Source of the DNA: UBA6663 sp044226485
GTDB taxonomy: Bacteria > Chloroflexota > Anaerolineae > Anaerolineales > UBA6663
Reading direction: 5' to 3'
Assembly (NCBI GenBank): GCA_044226485.1
Contig: JBGAGY010000010.1
Location: 183,334 to 247,333, forward strand
DNA length: 64,000 nt
Below the pieces are notes generated by a model, which ran no database searches, had not been told where the DNA came from, and worked only from the letters and a program-made list of their open reading frames with translations. This document shows positions 18,636-26,941 of this stretch, piece by piece (position 1 is the first letter of the stretch; every line of letters begins with the position of its first letter). Position numbers and translations under genes: made by a program.

Positions 18636-19355
18636 CTAGATGATGTCGAGCCGGCGCAGGGCGTCGGTGGCGGCCGCCTGTTGCGCCGCGCGCTTGCTCG
18701 TGCCGATGCCGCTGCCGAATGTCGTCTCGCCGATGAAGACGGCGGCCTTCCAGCTTCGCGCGTGCTCGGGACCCTCGGCGATCTGGACGTTGTAGTGCGG
18801 CGTGATGCCGAAGACGCCCTGGGCGTATTCCTGGAAGCGACTCTTGGAGTCGTGGTCGTTCTGCTCAGCCATCACATGGCGCAGCGCCGGCGCGAGCAGC
18901 GGAACCAGCCAGGCCTTCACAGCATCGATGCCCGAGTCTAGATAATAGGCGCCGATGATGGCTTCCAGCGCGGAACCCAGCGTGTGCTCGCGGTCGCGCC
19001 CGCCGCCGTCCTCTTCGCCTTTGCCCATGCGCAACTGCCCGGCCAGCCCGAGCGCCCGCGCGATCTCGGCCAGGCGCTCGTTGCGCACGAGCGCGGATCG
19101 CAACCGGGTCATCTTGCCCTCGGCCTTGTTGGGCAGAGTCTCATACAGCATCGCGGCGGTCACGAACCCGAGCACGGCGTCGCCCAGGAACTCGAGCCGC
19201 TCGTTGTCCTCAGCGATGTCCGTAAACTCGTTAAGGTACGACCGGTGGGTCAGGGCGCGTTGCAGCAGCGCGGGGTTGCGAAACTTGGGAAGCACAGGTA
19301 TTGGTGATCGGCTGTTGGAGCCTTGCGATGGGCGATTGGAAGGCCCATAACCCAT
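18636..19355 (-). CDS. rnc: Ribonuclease III
   Basis: This double-strand-specific RNase processes rRNA and mRNA. The catalytic domain carries ALTHRSYLNE, the signature ERLEFLGDAVLGFV with its acidic residues, and the second acidic site in DREHTLGSALEAIIGAYYLDSG. A dsRNA-binding domain follows (DSKSRFQEYAQGVFGITPHYNV...GSGIGTSKRAAQQAAATDALRRL). The start is uncertain. The ATG at 19355 would translate about 20 residues out of a word repeat (19300-19376); a GTG at 19295 (VLPKFRNPALLQ) would begin just where the family homology starts. Either way the catalytic core is complete. Confidence 0.92.
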   Translation of the reverse strand: MGYGPSNRPSQGSNSRSPIPVLPKFRNPALLQRALTHRSYLNEFTDIAEDNERLEFLGDAVLGFVTAAMLYETLPNKAEGKMTRLRSALVRNERLAEIARALGLAGQLRMGKGEEDGGGRDREHTLGSALEAIIGAYYLDSGIDAVKAWLVPLLAPALRHVMAEQNDHDSKSRFQEYAQGVFGITPHYNVQIAEGPEHARSWKAAVFIGETTFGSGIGTSKRAAQQAAATDALRRLDII

Positions 19356-19376
19356 CGCAGGTCAGCAACAGCCAAT
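19300..19376. repeat. Nested imperfect palindrome (GATGGGCGATTGG words) at the rnc/fabF junction
   Basis: Outer arms are ATTGGTGATCGGCTGTTG (19300-19317) and CAACAGCCAAT (19366-19376), with a 7-nt insertion in the left arm. Inner arms are TGCGATGGG (19324-19332) and CCCATCGCA (19351-19359). It fills the junction between fabF and the conserved part of rnc, overlapping the annotated N-terminus of rnc. RNase III cleaves this kind of structure, which could allow autoregulation (inference). Confidence 0.65.
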
Positions 19377-19378
19377 GC

Positions 19379-20605
19379 TTAGTATCGTCGGATCGCCAGC
19401 ACCGAGTTGTGGCCGCCGAAGCCAAAGGCGTTGCTGAGCGTCAGGTCGACCCTGGCCTCGCGCGCGACGTTCGGCACGACGTCGAGGTTGCACTCGGGAT
19501 CGGGCGTGTGATAGTTGATGGTCGGCGGCAACACGCCGTCACGGATCGCGTTGACGCACAGGATCGCCTCGAGGGCGCCGGTCATGCCCATGCAGTGCCC
19601 GGTCATCGATTTCGTCGACGACATCGGGACGTTGAGGGCGTGATGGCCGAGCGCGAGCTTGACTGCGCGTGTTTCCGATGCGTCGTTCAGCACCGTGCCC
19701 GTGCCATGGGCGTTGATGTAGCCGACCTGATCGGGGTTTGCGCCGGCCGCGTCGAGGGCGCGCAGGATCGCCGTCGAGCCGGGCTTGCCGGTGTCGGAGG
19801 GGGCCGTGATGTGGTGCGAGTCCGCCGAAGCGGCGTAGCCGGCCAACTCAGCCAGGATCGTGGCGCCGCGCGCCCTGGCGCTAGCTTCTGATTCGAGGAT
19901 GAGCACGGCAGCGCCTTCGCCCATGACCAGGCCGTCGCGTTCCTTGTCGAACGGCTGCGGCACACCGTCGGTGCGGTGCGTCATCGCGCTGGTGCGGTCG
20001 AAGGCCGCCACTCCGAGCTCGATGATCGTGGCCTCACTGGCGCCCGCGATCGCGGCGTCGCAAACGCCACTGCGGATCAGCGACCAGGCCTGGCCGATGC
20101 CGTCCGAGCCTGAGGCGCAGGCCGAGGCCACCGAGAAGTTCGGGCCGCGAGCGCCCGTCTGGATGCTGATCAGGCCGCCCGCGCCGTTGGACATCAGCTT
20201 GGTGATCATGAAGACGTCGACGCGTCGCGGACCCGAGGCGTCGAGCACTCGCACGTTGTCTTGAAAGGCCTTGGCGCCGCCGATGGCTGAACTGATTAAC
20301 ACTGCGACTCGATCGGCGTTCTCGTCGGTGATCTCGAGCCCCGACTGCGCCAGAGCCTCCCGAGCGGCTGCGATGGCGAAGTGCTGGTAGCGGTCCATCC
20401 GCCGCGCCTCTTTGACATCGATGAACTTCGTCGGGTCGAAGTTCTTGACCTCAGCCGCCAGCTTGACCAGATAGTTCGTGGTGTCGAAGGCGGTGAGGGG
20501 GCCGATGCCCGAACGCCCGTTGCGAATCGAGTCCCAGGTTTCCGCGACGGTCAATCCGCACGCGTTGAGCGTGCCCATACCCGTAATCACGACTTTGCGC
20601 GTCAT
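19379..20605 (-). CDS. fabF: Beta-ketoacyl-ACP synthase II
   Basis: This 408-residue fatty-acid elongation condensing enzyme has the N-terminus KVVITGMGTLNACGLTVAETW and the active-site Cys in FSVASACASGSDGIGQAW. The catalytic histidines are in YINAHGTGTVLNDASE and KSMTGHCMGMTGALE, and the C-terminus is the Gly-rich SNAFGFGGHNSVLAI. All catalytic residues are present and the length is normal. It precedes rnc, an arrangement common in bacteria where acpP, fabF and rnc cluster; acpP is absent here. A TATAAT lies 84 bp upstream. Confidence 0.95.
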   Translation of the reverse strand: MTRKVVITGMGTLNACGLTVAETWDSIRNGRSGIGPLTAFDTTNYLVKLAAEVKNFDPTKFIDVKEARRMDRYQHFAIAAAREALAQSGLEITDENADRVAVLISSAIGGAKAFQDNVRVLDASGPRRVDVFMITKLMSNGAGGLISIQTGARGPNFSVASACASGSDGIGQAWSLIRSGVCDAAIAGASEATIIELGVAAFDRTSAMTHRTDGVPQPFDKERDGLVMGEGAAVLILESEASARARGATILAELAGYAASADSHHITAPSDTGKPGSTAILRALDAAGANPDQVGYINAHGTGTVLNDASETRAVKLALGHHALNVPMSSTKSMTGHCMGMTGALEAILCVNAIRDGVLPPTINYHTPDPECNLDVVPNVAREARVDLTLSNAFGFGGHNSVLAIRRY

Positions 20606-20689
20606 GGCTGAATTACCTTGATCATGTTGAGGTCACACCCACATCCGAGGCCCGCCGGCGAACCGGTCCCCTGGCGCTCAGACAGGGCG

Positions 20690-20695
20690 ATTATA
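20690..20695 (-). promoter_or_regulatory. Candidate -10 box for fabF
   Basis: The minus strand reads CTCGATATAATCGCC, giving a perfect TATAAT 84 bp before the fabF start. The -35 region at 17-18 bp spacing (CTCGCA or ACTCGC) is poor, so the call rests on the -10 alone. Confidence 0.4.
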
Positions 20696-20756
20696 TCGAG
20701 AGTGAGCGGGTGTGCGAGTGGTTGGAAGGACGACGGACGGCAGCCCCGAAACTGAC

Positions 20757-21455
20757 TCACCATACACCGGGCAGCAGGCGATAGCGCACCCGGCTGGCGT
20801 AATCGGAGTAGCCCGGCAATTTGGCCTGCAAGGTCTGGTCTTCGAGACGTGTGCGGACCATGAGCGCGATCGCGAGCAGCATCGATGCCACGAGCGCCCA
20901 GCGGCCGTCCAGGAGGAACGGCGCCGCCAGGAAGGCCATGAGCGCGCCGGTGTAACCGGGATGCCGTATCCAGCCATAGGGCCCCGTCGAGACGACCCGG
21001 TGGTCGCGGTCGGTCTGGATCCTGACCACTCCCGAAAAGAATCGGTTCTCGAGCAGGGCATAGGTCCCGAGCGCGTACCCTGTCACGAGCACCGCCAGGG
21101 CGGCGGCTTTGACGGGCAGCCCGTAGACCGGTACGGGCATCCACAGCGCCTCGAAGCCCGCGATCAGCGGGATCAGACCGCCGCCCACTCCGACGAGGGG
21201 CGCGAGGACGCGGTCCCAGGGTTCGGCGTCGGCGTGATCGACCATCCGGGCCCGCTCGGCCAGCAGATCGGCGTGGCGACCTGCGACGAGCCAGCGGCTG
21301 CCGACAAAGCCGGCAATCGAGACGAACGCATACGCCCAGGCCTCCCACCAGCCCCAGCGCCAGGTGATCAGCAGCGGCAAGCAAGGGATCAAGACGACGA
21401 CGATCAACAGCTGAACGATGACCTTCGGCGTAACCTCAAGGCCTTTGACCTTCAT
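20757..21455 (-). CDS. Isoprenylcysteine carboxyl methyltransferase-like membrane protein
   Basis: The gene encodes 232 residues with about five membrane helices (about 9-30, 36-55, 88-110, 115-137 and 165-200). The SAM-binding C-terminal motif of the ICMT/PEMT family is visible as DHRVVSTGPYGWIRHPGYTG, followed by LEDQTLQAKLPGYSDYASRVRYRLLPGVW. Bacterial members methylate small lipids or are uncharacterised. A strong Shine-Dalgarno (GAGAGGGG) precedes the ATG. It is co-directional with fabF 151 bp further on but has its own spacing; a shared lipid role is only suggested by proximity. Confidence 0.85.
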   Translation of the reverse strand: MKVKGLEVTPKVIVQLLIVVVLIPCLPLLITWRWGWWEAWAYAFVSIAGFVGSRWLVAGRHADLLAERARMVDHADAEPWDRVLAPLVGVGGGLIPLIAGFEALWMPVPVYGLPVKAAALAVLVTGYALGTYALLENRFFSGVVRIQTDRDHRVVSTGPYGWIRHPGYTGALMAFLAAPFLLDGRWALVASMLLAIALMVRTRLEDQTLQAKLPGYSDYASRVRYRLLPGVW

Positions 21456-21701
21456 GGTGCCCCCCCTCTCGCAGGACCTTCCGCATTATGCGTCAGTACA
21501 GCGCATCGCGTGAGAGACGTGCTACACCGGGCGCCGAATGGGTGCCGGCAGCCCGACCCAAGGATCGATGACGGGTTGGGCGAGGGTCGTCTTCCTCCAT
21601 CCCCGTCGCCTGTAGCACCATCCCATGCGCCGCGCGCTATCCCGAGCGCTTCTCGCCCTCGCCGACACGCCCCCTTGTCACCCAGGACTGCGTGTCCTCC
21701 A

Positions 21702-22047
21702 GAGCGGTCGTCGCTATCGCCGAGCGAGCCAGAGTTGGCCGCGCATCGCGTGTCAATCTGAGCGGTCGTCGCCATCGCCGAGCGAGTCAGAGCTGGCCGC
21801 GCGTGGCGTGTCAACCCAGGCACTTATCGTTATCGCCGAGCGAGCTCGAGTGCCCCCGCGTGGCGTGTCAACCCGAGCGGTCGTCGCCATCGCCGAGCGA
21901 GCCAGAGTTGGCCGCGCATCGCGTGTCAATCTGAGCGGTCGTCGCTATCGCCGAGCGAGCTCGAGTGCCCCCGCGTGGCGTGTCAACCCGAGCCGTCGTC
22001 GCTATCGCCGAGCGAGTCAGCGTTGGCCGCGCGTGGCGTGTCATCCA
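21702..22047. repeat. Tandem array of six ~58-bp repeats
   Basis: Units start at about 21702, 21760, 21818, 21875, 21933 and 21990, each 57-58 bp. Each unit contains CGCCGAGCGAG near the start, then a variable middle (CCAGAGTTGGCCGCGCATC or CTCGAGTGCCCCCGCGTGG) and ends GCGTGTCAA. Two alternating unit types exist, suggesting higher-order duplication. There is no spacer between units, so it is not CRISPR. The period is not a multiple of 3, which argues against coding. The array sits in the 964-bp gap 21456-22419, which holds no gene I can support. Confidence 0.88.
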
Positions 22048-22228
22048 GAGCGCCTAACCCTTCCAGCCATCGGACACGCTGAATGAGCGCGAAGGATCTC
22101 CTGTCGGACTCGCTGGTCCGTGGGGTAACGCCTCCGAACGCCGGCGCGGCTTCGGAGGAGATCCTTCGCGCTCATTCGGCGTGTCTTCGGGTAAAGGTGG
22201 CTAGGCGCTCTGGATGACACGCCACGCG
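22030..22228. repeat. Nested long palindrome at the end of the tandem array
   Basis: Three nested stems are present. The outer one pairs 22030-22055 with 22203-22228 (26/26 bases). The middle one pairs 22073-22102 with 22156-22185 (29/30). The inner one pairs 22131-22138 with 22151-22158 (8/8). The outer arm is a copy of the tail of the last tandem unit in inverted orientation. The RNA or DNA could fold into a ~200-nt cruciform or hairpin. No T-tract follows. Confidence 0.85.
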
Positions 22229-22245
22229 ATGGATCGGAGCTCCGG

Positions 22246-22405
22246 ATGACTCGGATGAAGGACTGACGATGAATGATGAACGACCAAGAATGAACGACGA
22301 AGGACGGATGACGAAGGACGAAGGAACGAACGACGAAGCACAACGTACAGACGACGAAGGACGAAAGTCAAACGGCCATTTAACCTTCGTCCTTCAGCGT
22401 TCGTC
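22246..22405. repeat. GACGAAGGAC word tract with terminal hairpin downstream of acsE
   Basis: Degenerate GACGAAGGA / GATGAA / GAACGAC words fill about 160 bp. Near the acsE end, GACGACGAAGGACGAA (about 22350-22366) pairs with TTCGTCCTTCAGCG-TTCGTC (about 22387-22405). It lies just 15 bp beyond the acsE stop codon in the direction of transcription, so it could protect the 3' end of the acs mRNA. There is no T-run for classical termination. Confidence 0.65.
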
Positions 22406-22419
22406 TCTGCCTCCGGCCT

Positions 22420-23355
22420 TTACAGCCGCAGATACGAATCGGTGTAAATCACTTTGTTGAGCAGCACCTGCACGGTCTTCCAGACCTCGGCCTGGGCCGG
22501 GTCAGCGTGGTCGACGTCGGAGTGCTCGAGCTCGCCGCCGGCGGCCACGGCGTCGAACAGCTTGAGGTACAGCGCCCCCAGCGCTGTCGAGTCGTCGCGC
22601 GCTTCGACGATGCGGATGGCATCCATCAGATCCTTGTCCATCGGATCGAGGATCGCGGCATCCACGCCGACCGCCAGGAGCATGACCATGTAGACGCGGT
22701 TGATCAACGGCCGCATCGGCGCGGGCACCTGGTTCGACACGTTCGAGAGCCCTACGTTGACCATGGGCGGCGGATCCGCCACCATCTTGAGCATGCGCAC
22801 CGCTTCGATGCACTGCGGCACGTATTCCTGACACCCTGAGACCGTCAGCACGAGCGGGTCGATCAGCAGGTTCGACATCGGGATGCCCACTTCCTCGGCT
22901 CGGGGAATGAGCGTCTCCAGCGCCATCGACACGCGCGCGTCGGCCGTGACGGGGATGCCGCCCTTGGCCATCGTCAGCGCGATGAGCTTGGCGCCGTACT
23001 TCGCCGCGACCGGCGGCACCAGCGCCAGGCGCTCTTCCTCGGCCGACGTCGAGTTGATGATGGCGTTGACGCGCCCGTGCGCCTGCTGGCGCTCGAGCCC
23101 GGCCTCGATCGCGGCCAGGTTGGTCGTGTCGAGCGAGAGCGTGACGTCGCCGACGGCTTCGTGCATGCAGTCGACCAGCCAGCTCATGACCTCAGGGCCG
23201 GCCTTCTTCTGGGGCCCGACGTTCAAATCGAGCGCGCTGGCGCCTGCCGCCATTTGCTCGCGTGCCAATTCCGCGAAGTACGCGCTGTCTCGGGCAGCCA
23301 ACGCTTCTTTGACCTTCGGGGAAATGATGTGGATCTTCTCGCCAATGATGAGCAT
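22420..23355 (-). CDS. acsE: Methyltetrahydrofolate:corrinoid/iron-sulfur protein methyltransferase
   Basis: This 311-residue TIM-barrel enzyme transfers the methyl group of CH3-H4folate to Co(I) of the corrinoid protein in the Wood-Ljungdahl pathway. Family features are LIIGEKIH, the pterin-binding stretches GASALDLNVGP, LSLDTTN, VNAIINSTSAEEERL and LLIDPLVLTVSGCQEY, and VNVGLSNVSNQVP. The start at 23355 has an AAGGAG Shine-Dalgarno 6 nt upstream. The protein has roughly 50 residues more at its C-terminus (EARDDSTALGALYLKLFDAV... onward) than the ~262-residue Moorella enzyme. It is the last gene of the acs cluster. Confidence 0.93.
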   Translation of the reverse strand: MLIIGEKIHIISPKVKEALAARDSAYFAELAREQMAAGASALDLNVGPQKKAGPEVMSWLVDCMHEAVGDVTLSLDTTNLAAIEAGLERQQAHGRVNAIINSTSAEEERLALVPPVAAKYGAKLIALTMAKGGIPVTADARVSMALETLIPRAEEVGIPMSNLLIDPLVLTVSGCQEYVPQCIEAVRMLKMVADPPPMVNVGLSNVSNQVPAPMRPLINRVYMVMLLAVGVDAAILDPMDKDLMDAIRIVEARDDSTALGALYLKLFDAVAAGGELEHSDVDHADPAQAEVWKTVQVLLNKVIYTDSYLRL

Positions 23356-23415
23356 GAGTAACTCCTTATGCCAGTCTCGCGACGCCATCAGGCTCTCGGC
23401 CGATGACGGTTTTTT

Positions 23416-23499
23416 CCACGAACATCACGTATTGATACGAATCTGCACGAACCACGCGTAACATTCGTGTCAATTCGACGAAATCCGTGGAATTCGTGG
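23416..23499. repeat. 36-nt-arm palindrome (CGAAT words) between RACo and acsE genes
   Basis: The arm at 23416-23451 pairs with 23464-23499, with 25 of 36 positions complementary and a 12-nt loop. Both arms begin CCACGAA and end CACGAA in the same sense as the elements at 27931 and 29280. It occupies the 153-bp gap between two acs genes. There is no T-run in the direction of acs transcription. Confidence 0.8.
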
Positions 23500-23508
23500 C
23501 AACGCATG

Positions 23509-25428
23509 TCAATGTGCGCCTTCGAGCAACCGGGCCACCGACGGGAAGATGCTCAGGTCGGTGTGCGGCAGGAAGAGGGCGTTGGTGAACGCGTCGTAGA
23601 ACGTGTTATCCGCCGAGAGCTCGAGATAGGTCATGCGCGAGGCAATGGCCGCGACCTCGGCGCGAGCGTCGCGCGAGAGCAGTGCCAACGCCGCGCCCTT
23701 GACAGCCGTGTTGCCCAGGAACTCGAAACGCTCCCAGGGCAGGTCCGGCAGCAGCCCGATCTGCACGGCCTTCTCGATGTTGATGTACTGGCCGAACGAG
23801 CCGCCGATCAGGAAGCGCTCAACCGCGTCGAGCTCGAGGCCCACGCTCTGCGCCAGCACAGTGAACCCGGCGTAGATTGCGGCCTTGGCACGCAGCAGGT
23901 TGTCGACGTCGACCTTGGTCAGGACGATGTCGCGTCCGGTCGCGGTCTCGGCGGCCCAGGCGACGACGTACTCCGGGCCATGCGCGCCGACACGCACACG
24001 CGGCGAGCCGAGGTCGAGTTTGAAGTTGCCGCCCCGGTCCATCACGCCGGTGATGAACAGCTCGGCCAGCAGCGAGATCAGGCCCGAGCCGCAGATGCCG
24101 CGCGGGGCGACGTCGCCGATGACGCGCACCGTCGGCTCATGGGTCGTCGAGTTGACCCAGACCTCTTCGATCGCGCCACGCGTCGCGCGCATGCCGTCGA
24201 CTACCCCCGCACCCTCGAAGGCCGGGCCTGCCGAGCACGCACACGAAACCAGCCACTCGCGGTTGCCGAGCACGATCTCGCCGTTGGTGCCGACGTCAAT
24301 GAAAAGCGTCAACGCGTCGGTCGTGCTCAAGCCGGCCGCCAGCGTACCGGCGGTGATGTCCGCGCCGACGTACGCCGCCACGCCGGGCAGGCAGTCGACG
24401 CCGGCCAGCGGGTGGATGTGCAGCCCAGCCTCCGCCGCCGTGATCGGCGGCGGATGGTTGACGGCCGGCACAAACGGCGACAGCCGGATCGACGCCGGCG
24501 GCAGCCCGAGGAAGAGGTGGATCATCGTCGGGTTGGCGACCACCACGGCCTTCACGACATCTTCGGCCCGCAGGTGCTGGCGTTGCAGCAGGCGCTCGAG
24601 CAGGGTATTGACAGTGCCGAGGACCAGCGAGCGCATCTCCGCGAGCCCGGCGCCGTTCTCGCCCCGGCCGGCCGAGATGATGCGCGAGATGACGTCTTCG
24701 CCGCGCGTGATCTGGCCGTTGTACTCGGAGGCGCCGTCGATCAGGGTCCCGTGCTCGAGGTCGAGCAAGCGCACCGAGACGGTCGTGGTGCCGATGTCGA
24801 TGGCGATGCCGCACACGATGGCTGATTGCTGACGAAGACCAATCAGCCGCGGCGGGGCGTCGGGGTGCTGCCAGGTGCCATGCTCGAGGACGGCCGTGAC
24901 CTGCCAATCGGCGTCGCGCAGTTGCTGGCCGAGCACGCGCAGGGCGGGCAGCGCGATATCAACGGACCTGATGCCCGCCGCTGAGAGGCCGCGCTCCAGC
25001 CGGGCGACGTCGTCGATCGAGTCCGTCATCGTGGGCTGCGGCAGGCTGAGCGGCACCAGCTGGATCGTCTGGTCGTGGGCCGGGTCGTAGGCGAAGGGCA
25101 GGGCGAACGCGCTGGCCGCTCGATCGGTCGTCAGATGGCGCTCAACGGCTTCGTGCTCAGGCACGACGATCACGGCGTCACCCTCGACCACGGTCTGGCA
25201 GGCCAGAGCATATCCGGCCGCCAGATCCTCGGCCGACAGGCGCAGAGCCGAGCGCCGGCGTACAGTGCCGCTCTCGACTCGCACCGTGCAGCGGCCACAC
25301 CGTCCCTGGCCACCGCACGGCAGAGCGCCGTCGACGCCGGCGGCACGGAGCACATCCGACAGCAGAGCGCCGGTCAGGGCGCTCTGCCGCAGATTGCTGG
25401 GTCGCAGGATCAGGGTGTGTTCAGACAT
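23509..25428 (-). CDS. Reductive activator of the corrinoid/iron-sulfur protein (RACo, ASKHA ATPase)
   Basis: The gene encodes 639 residues. An N-terminal plant-type [2Fe-2S] ferredoxin domain carries Cys38, Cys44, Cys47 and Cys77 (CX5CX2CX29C). After a linker comes a large ASKHA/DUF4445 ATPase domain with AIDIGTTTVSVRLLDL, NPTMIHLFLGL, FIDVGTNGEIVLGN and IGGSFGQYINI. In acetogens this protein uses ATP and an electron to reduce inactive Co(II) corrinoid back to Co(I). It lies 12 bp after acsC and before acsE, exactly where a corrinoid activator is expected. All iron-sulfur ligands are intact. Confidence 0.93.
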   Translation of the reverse strand: MSEHTLILRPSNLRQSALTGALLSDVLRAAGVDGALPCGGQGRCGRCTVRVESGTVRRRSALRLSAEDLAAGYALACQTVVEGDAVIVVPEHEAVERHLTTDRAASAFALPFAYDPAHDQTIQLVPLSLPQPTMTDSIDDVARLERGLSAAGIRSVDIALPALRVLGQQLRDADWQVTAVLEHGTWQHPDAPPRLIGLRQQSAIVCGIAIDIGTTTVSVRLLDLEHGTLIDGASEYNGQITRGEDVISRIISAGRGENGAGLAEMRSLVLGTVNTLLERLLQRQHLRAEDVVKAVVVANPTMIHLFLGLPPASIRLSPFVPAVNHPPPITAAEAGLHIHPLAGVDCLPGVAAYVGADITAGTLAAGLSTTDALTLFIDVGTNGEIVLGNREWLVSCACSAGPAFEGAGVVDGMRATRGAIEEVWVNSTTHEPTVRVIGDVAPRGICGSGLISLLAELFITGVMDRGGNFKLDLGSPRVRVGAHGPEYVVAWAAETATGRDIVLTKVDVDNLLRAKAAIYAGFTVLAQSVGLELDAVERFLIGGSFGQYINIEKAVQIGLLPDLPWERFEFLGNTAVKGAALALLSRDARAEVAAIASRMTYLELSADNTFYDAFTNALFLPHTDLSIFPSVARLLEGAH

Positions 25429-25440
25429 AGATCGCCAGGC

Positions 25441-26799
25441 TCAGGCGGTAGCCTGCGGCTGGCCCCACATCTGCTTGAGATAGTTCGGGATGTCGACCGC
25501 TTCCTTCGGTCCGACCATGATCTGCCAGCCGGGCAGCGCTTCTTCGAGCTCGCCCGAGAGCACGGCCACCTGGCCAGGCAGGATCAGGCGCTTGTGGTTG
25601 ATCCGCTCGGCGATCCCGCTCGCCTTCACGCCCTTGGCGATGCGCTCGGCGTCGAACTTGCCGGCGGCCCAGGCCGTGAGCACGCTCATGCCCTCGGCGT
25701 CGACCACCAACAGCCAGCCCGGCCAGCCCGAGCTTTCGACTTCGTTGTTCACAGCGAAATACGTGATCGAGAAGTTCGTGGTGACCATGACCGGCGCTGA
25801 AGCATCCGGCGCGTTGATCTCGTACAGCCCAGGCTGCACCTGGATCGGCTTCTGCGGGTCGGTGTACAGATTCTGGCGCAGCGCCAGCAGCGGATAGAGC
25901 GTCGCCGGGTCGAAGGTCTCGAGCACGATGAAGCCCGCGTACTTGGCGATGTGCTCGGCGGCCAGCATGCCTTCATCGACGTCGGCTGTCGCGCCGGGGA
26001 ACGTGACGATCGGGTATCCCAGCGCGCGGAAATTCTTCTTCAACGCCAGGCGGCGTAGATGGGTGAGGGTGGTCAGCGAGTCGGCGTAGCCGGACACCAG
26101 CGGATCGAGGACGATGTCCTCCACGCCGGCCGCCTTCACCTGCTCGGCCAACGCCGCCAGCGCCTCGAGCGTCTCGGCGCGCACGACCAGCGGCGCCTTG
26201 GCGCCCTTGGCCAGCTCGGCCATGGCCGCCCAGTTGGTCGAGTCGGCCGCGCACAGCAACGGGCGCAGGCCCTTGGCCGCTTCGACGCCGGCGGCCATCA
26301 CGGCCGGGTCCGAGGCGATCAGGATCAGGGGCTTGTGGGTCTTTTCGCGCGCAGCGGCGACAGCGGCGCCGAACGTCGCAGCATCGCCCGAACGCGCATC
26401 GATGGCGAGGCCATCCAGCCCGAGCTTGATGCCGACATAGTCGACGATGTAGGCGTCGGCCTCGGCTACCTGGGCCGCGATCGCGTCGGCGCCTTTGCGG
26501 TCATCGATCCGGACGAAGAGGCCGGGCCGATGCAGGAAGGTCTTCTCGTGGCGGAACAGAACGGTCTCGTTGCCGACCTCGAGCTTCGCGCCGTCGCTGG
26601 CCACCGCAATCAGGCGGATCGGCGGCGCTGAGGACGCTTCGAGCTGAGCCCGGGCTTCGTCGGTGACGTACGGGCAGAGCTTGAGCTCGGCCTGCTTGGC
26701 GGCCAACTTCATGCCGAACGCGAGACAGGTGGCGAAGCCGCATTCCTTGCAGTTCGTCTGCGGCAGAAGTTTGTAAATCTGGAGTCCCGTCAGGGCCAT
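25441..26799 (-). CDS. acsC: Corrinoid/iron-sulfur protein large subunit
   Basis: This 452-residue protein carries the methyl group on cobalamin between the methyltransferase and acetyl-CoA synthase. The N-terminal [4Fe-4S] motif is CX2CX4CX16C at Cys17, Cys20, Cys25 and Cys42. A TIM-barrel domain follows, and a C-terminal corrinoid-binding domain occupies about residues 330-452 (VMVTTNFSITYFAVNNEVESSGWPGWLLVVDAEG). The size matches bacterial AcsC (about 446). A strong Shine-Dalgarno (GGAGGAC) precedes the ATG. It partners with the AcsD gene, separated here by a 142-bp gap holding a perfect 28-bp palindrome. Confidence 0.95.
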   Translation of the reverse strand: MALTGLQIYKLLPQTNCKECGFATCLAFGMKLAAKQAELKLCPYVTDEARAQLEASSAPPIRLIAVASDGAKLEVGNETVLFRHEKTFLHRPGLFVRIDDRKGADAIAAQVAEADAYIVDYVGIKLGLDGLAIDARSGDAATFGAAVAAAREKTHKPLILIASDPAVMAAGVEAAKGLRPLLCAADSTNWAAMAELAKGAKAPLVVRAETLEALAALAEQVKAAGVEDIVLDPLVSGYADSLTTLTHLRRLALKKNFRALGYPIVTFPGATADVDEGMLAAEHIAKYAGFIVLETFDPATLYPLLALRQNLYTDPQKPIQVQPGLYEINAPDASAPVMVTTNFSITYFAVNNEVESSGWPGWLLVVDAEGMSVLTAWAAGKFDAERIAKGVKASGIAERINHKRLILPGQVAVLSGELEEALPGWQIMVGPKEAVDIPNYLKQMWGQPQATA

Positions 26800-26867
26800 G
26801 GTGTCCTCCGGTCAGGTCAGCGCGGTTGGGCCTGTCGGCCGCCGGCGCGTGTTATCCATACTTTTTT

Positions 26868-26932
26868 GCCGCGGATTTCGCGGATGACGCGGATTATCAG
26901 AACCAATCCGCGTCATCCGCGAAATCCGCGGC
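26868..26932. repeat. Perfect 28-bp palindrome (GCGGAT words) between acsD and acsC
   Basis: The arm at 26868-26895 is exactly complementary to 26905-26932, with a 9-nt loop (ATCAGAACC). It is built from CGCGGAT repeats. In the acs direction the stem is followed by A residues (the complement of TTTTTT), not T residues, so it cannot work as a standard intrinsic terminator for acs transcripts. Confidence 0.92.
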
Positions 26933-26941
26933 TCAACCTTC

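Noticed and set aside
21702..22047. Tandem array considered as a CRISPR array
   Set aside because: Units are contiguous with no unique spacers, units are too long for CRISPR repeats, and there are no cas genes.
21625..22086. Open frames running through the 58-bp tandem array
   Set aside because: The repeat period (57-58 bp) is not a multiple of three, so successive units are read in different frames. No frame yields repeated peptide units or a start with a ribosome site.
26868..26932. Perfect hairpin considered as an intrinsic terminator between acsD and acsC
   Set aside because: In the direction of acs transcription it is followed by A residues instead of T residues. The acsC gene continues the operon with its own ribosome site.
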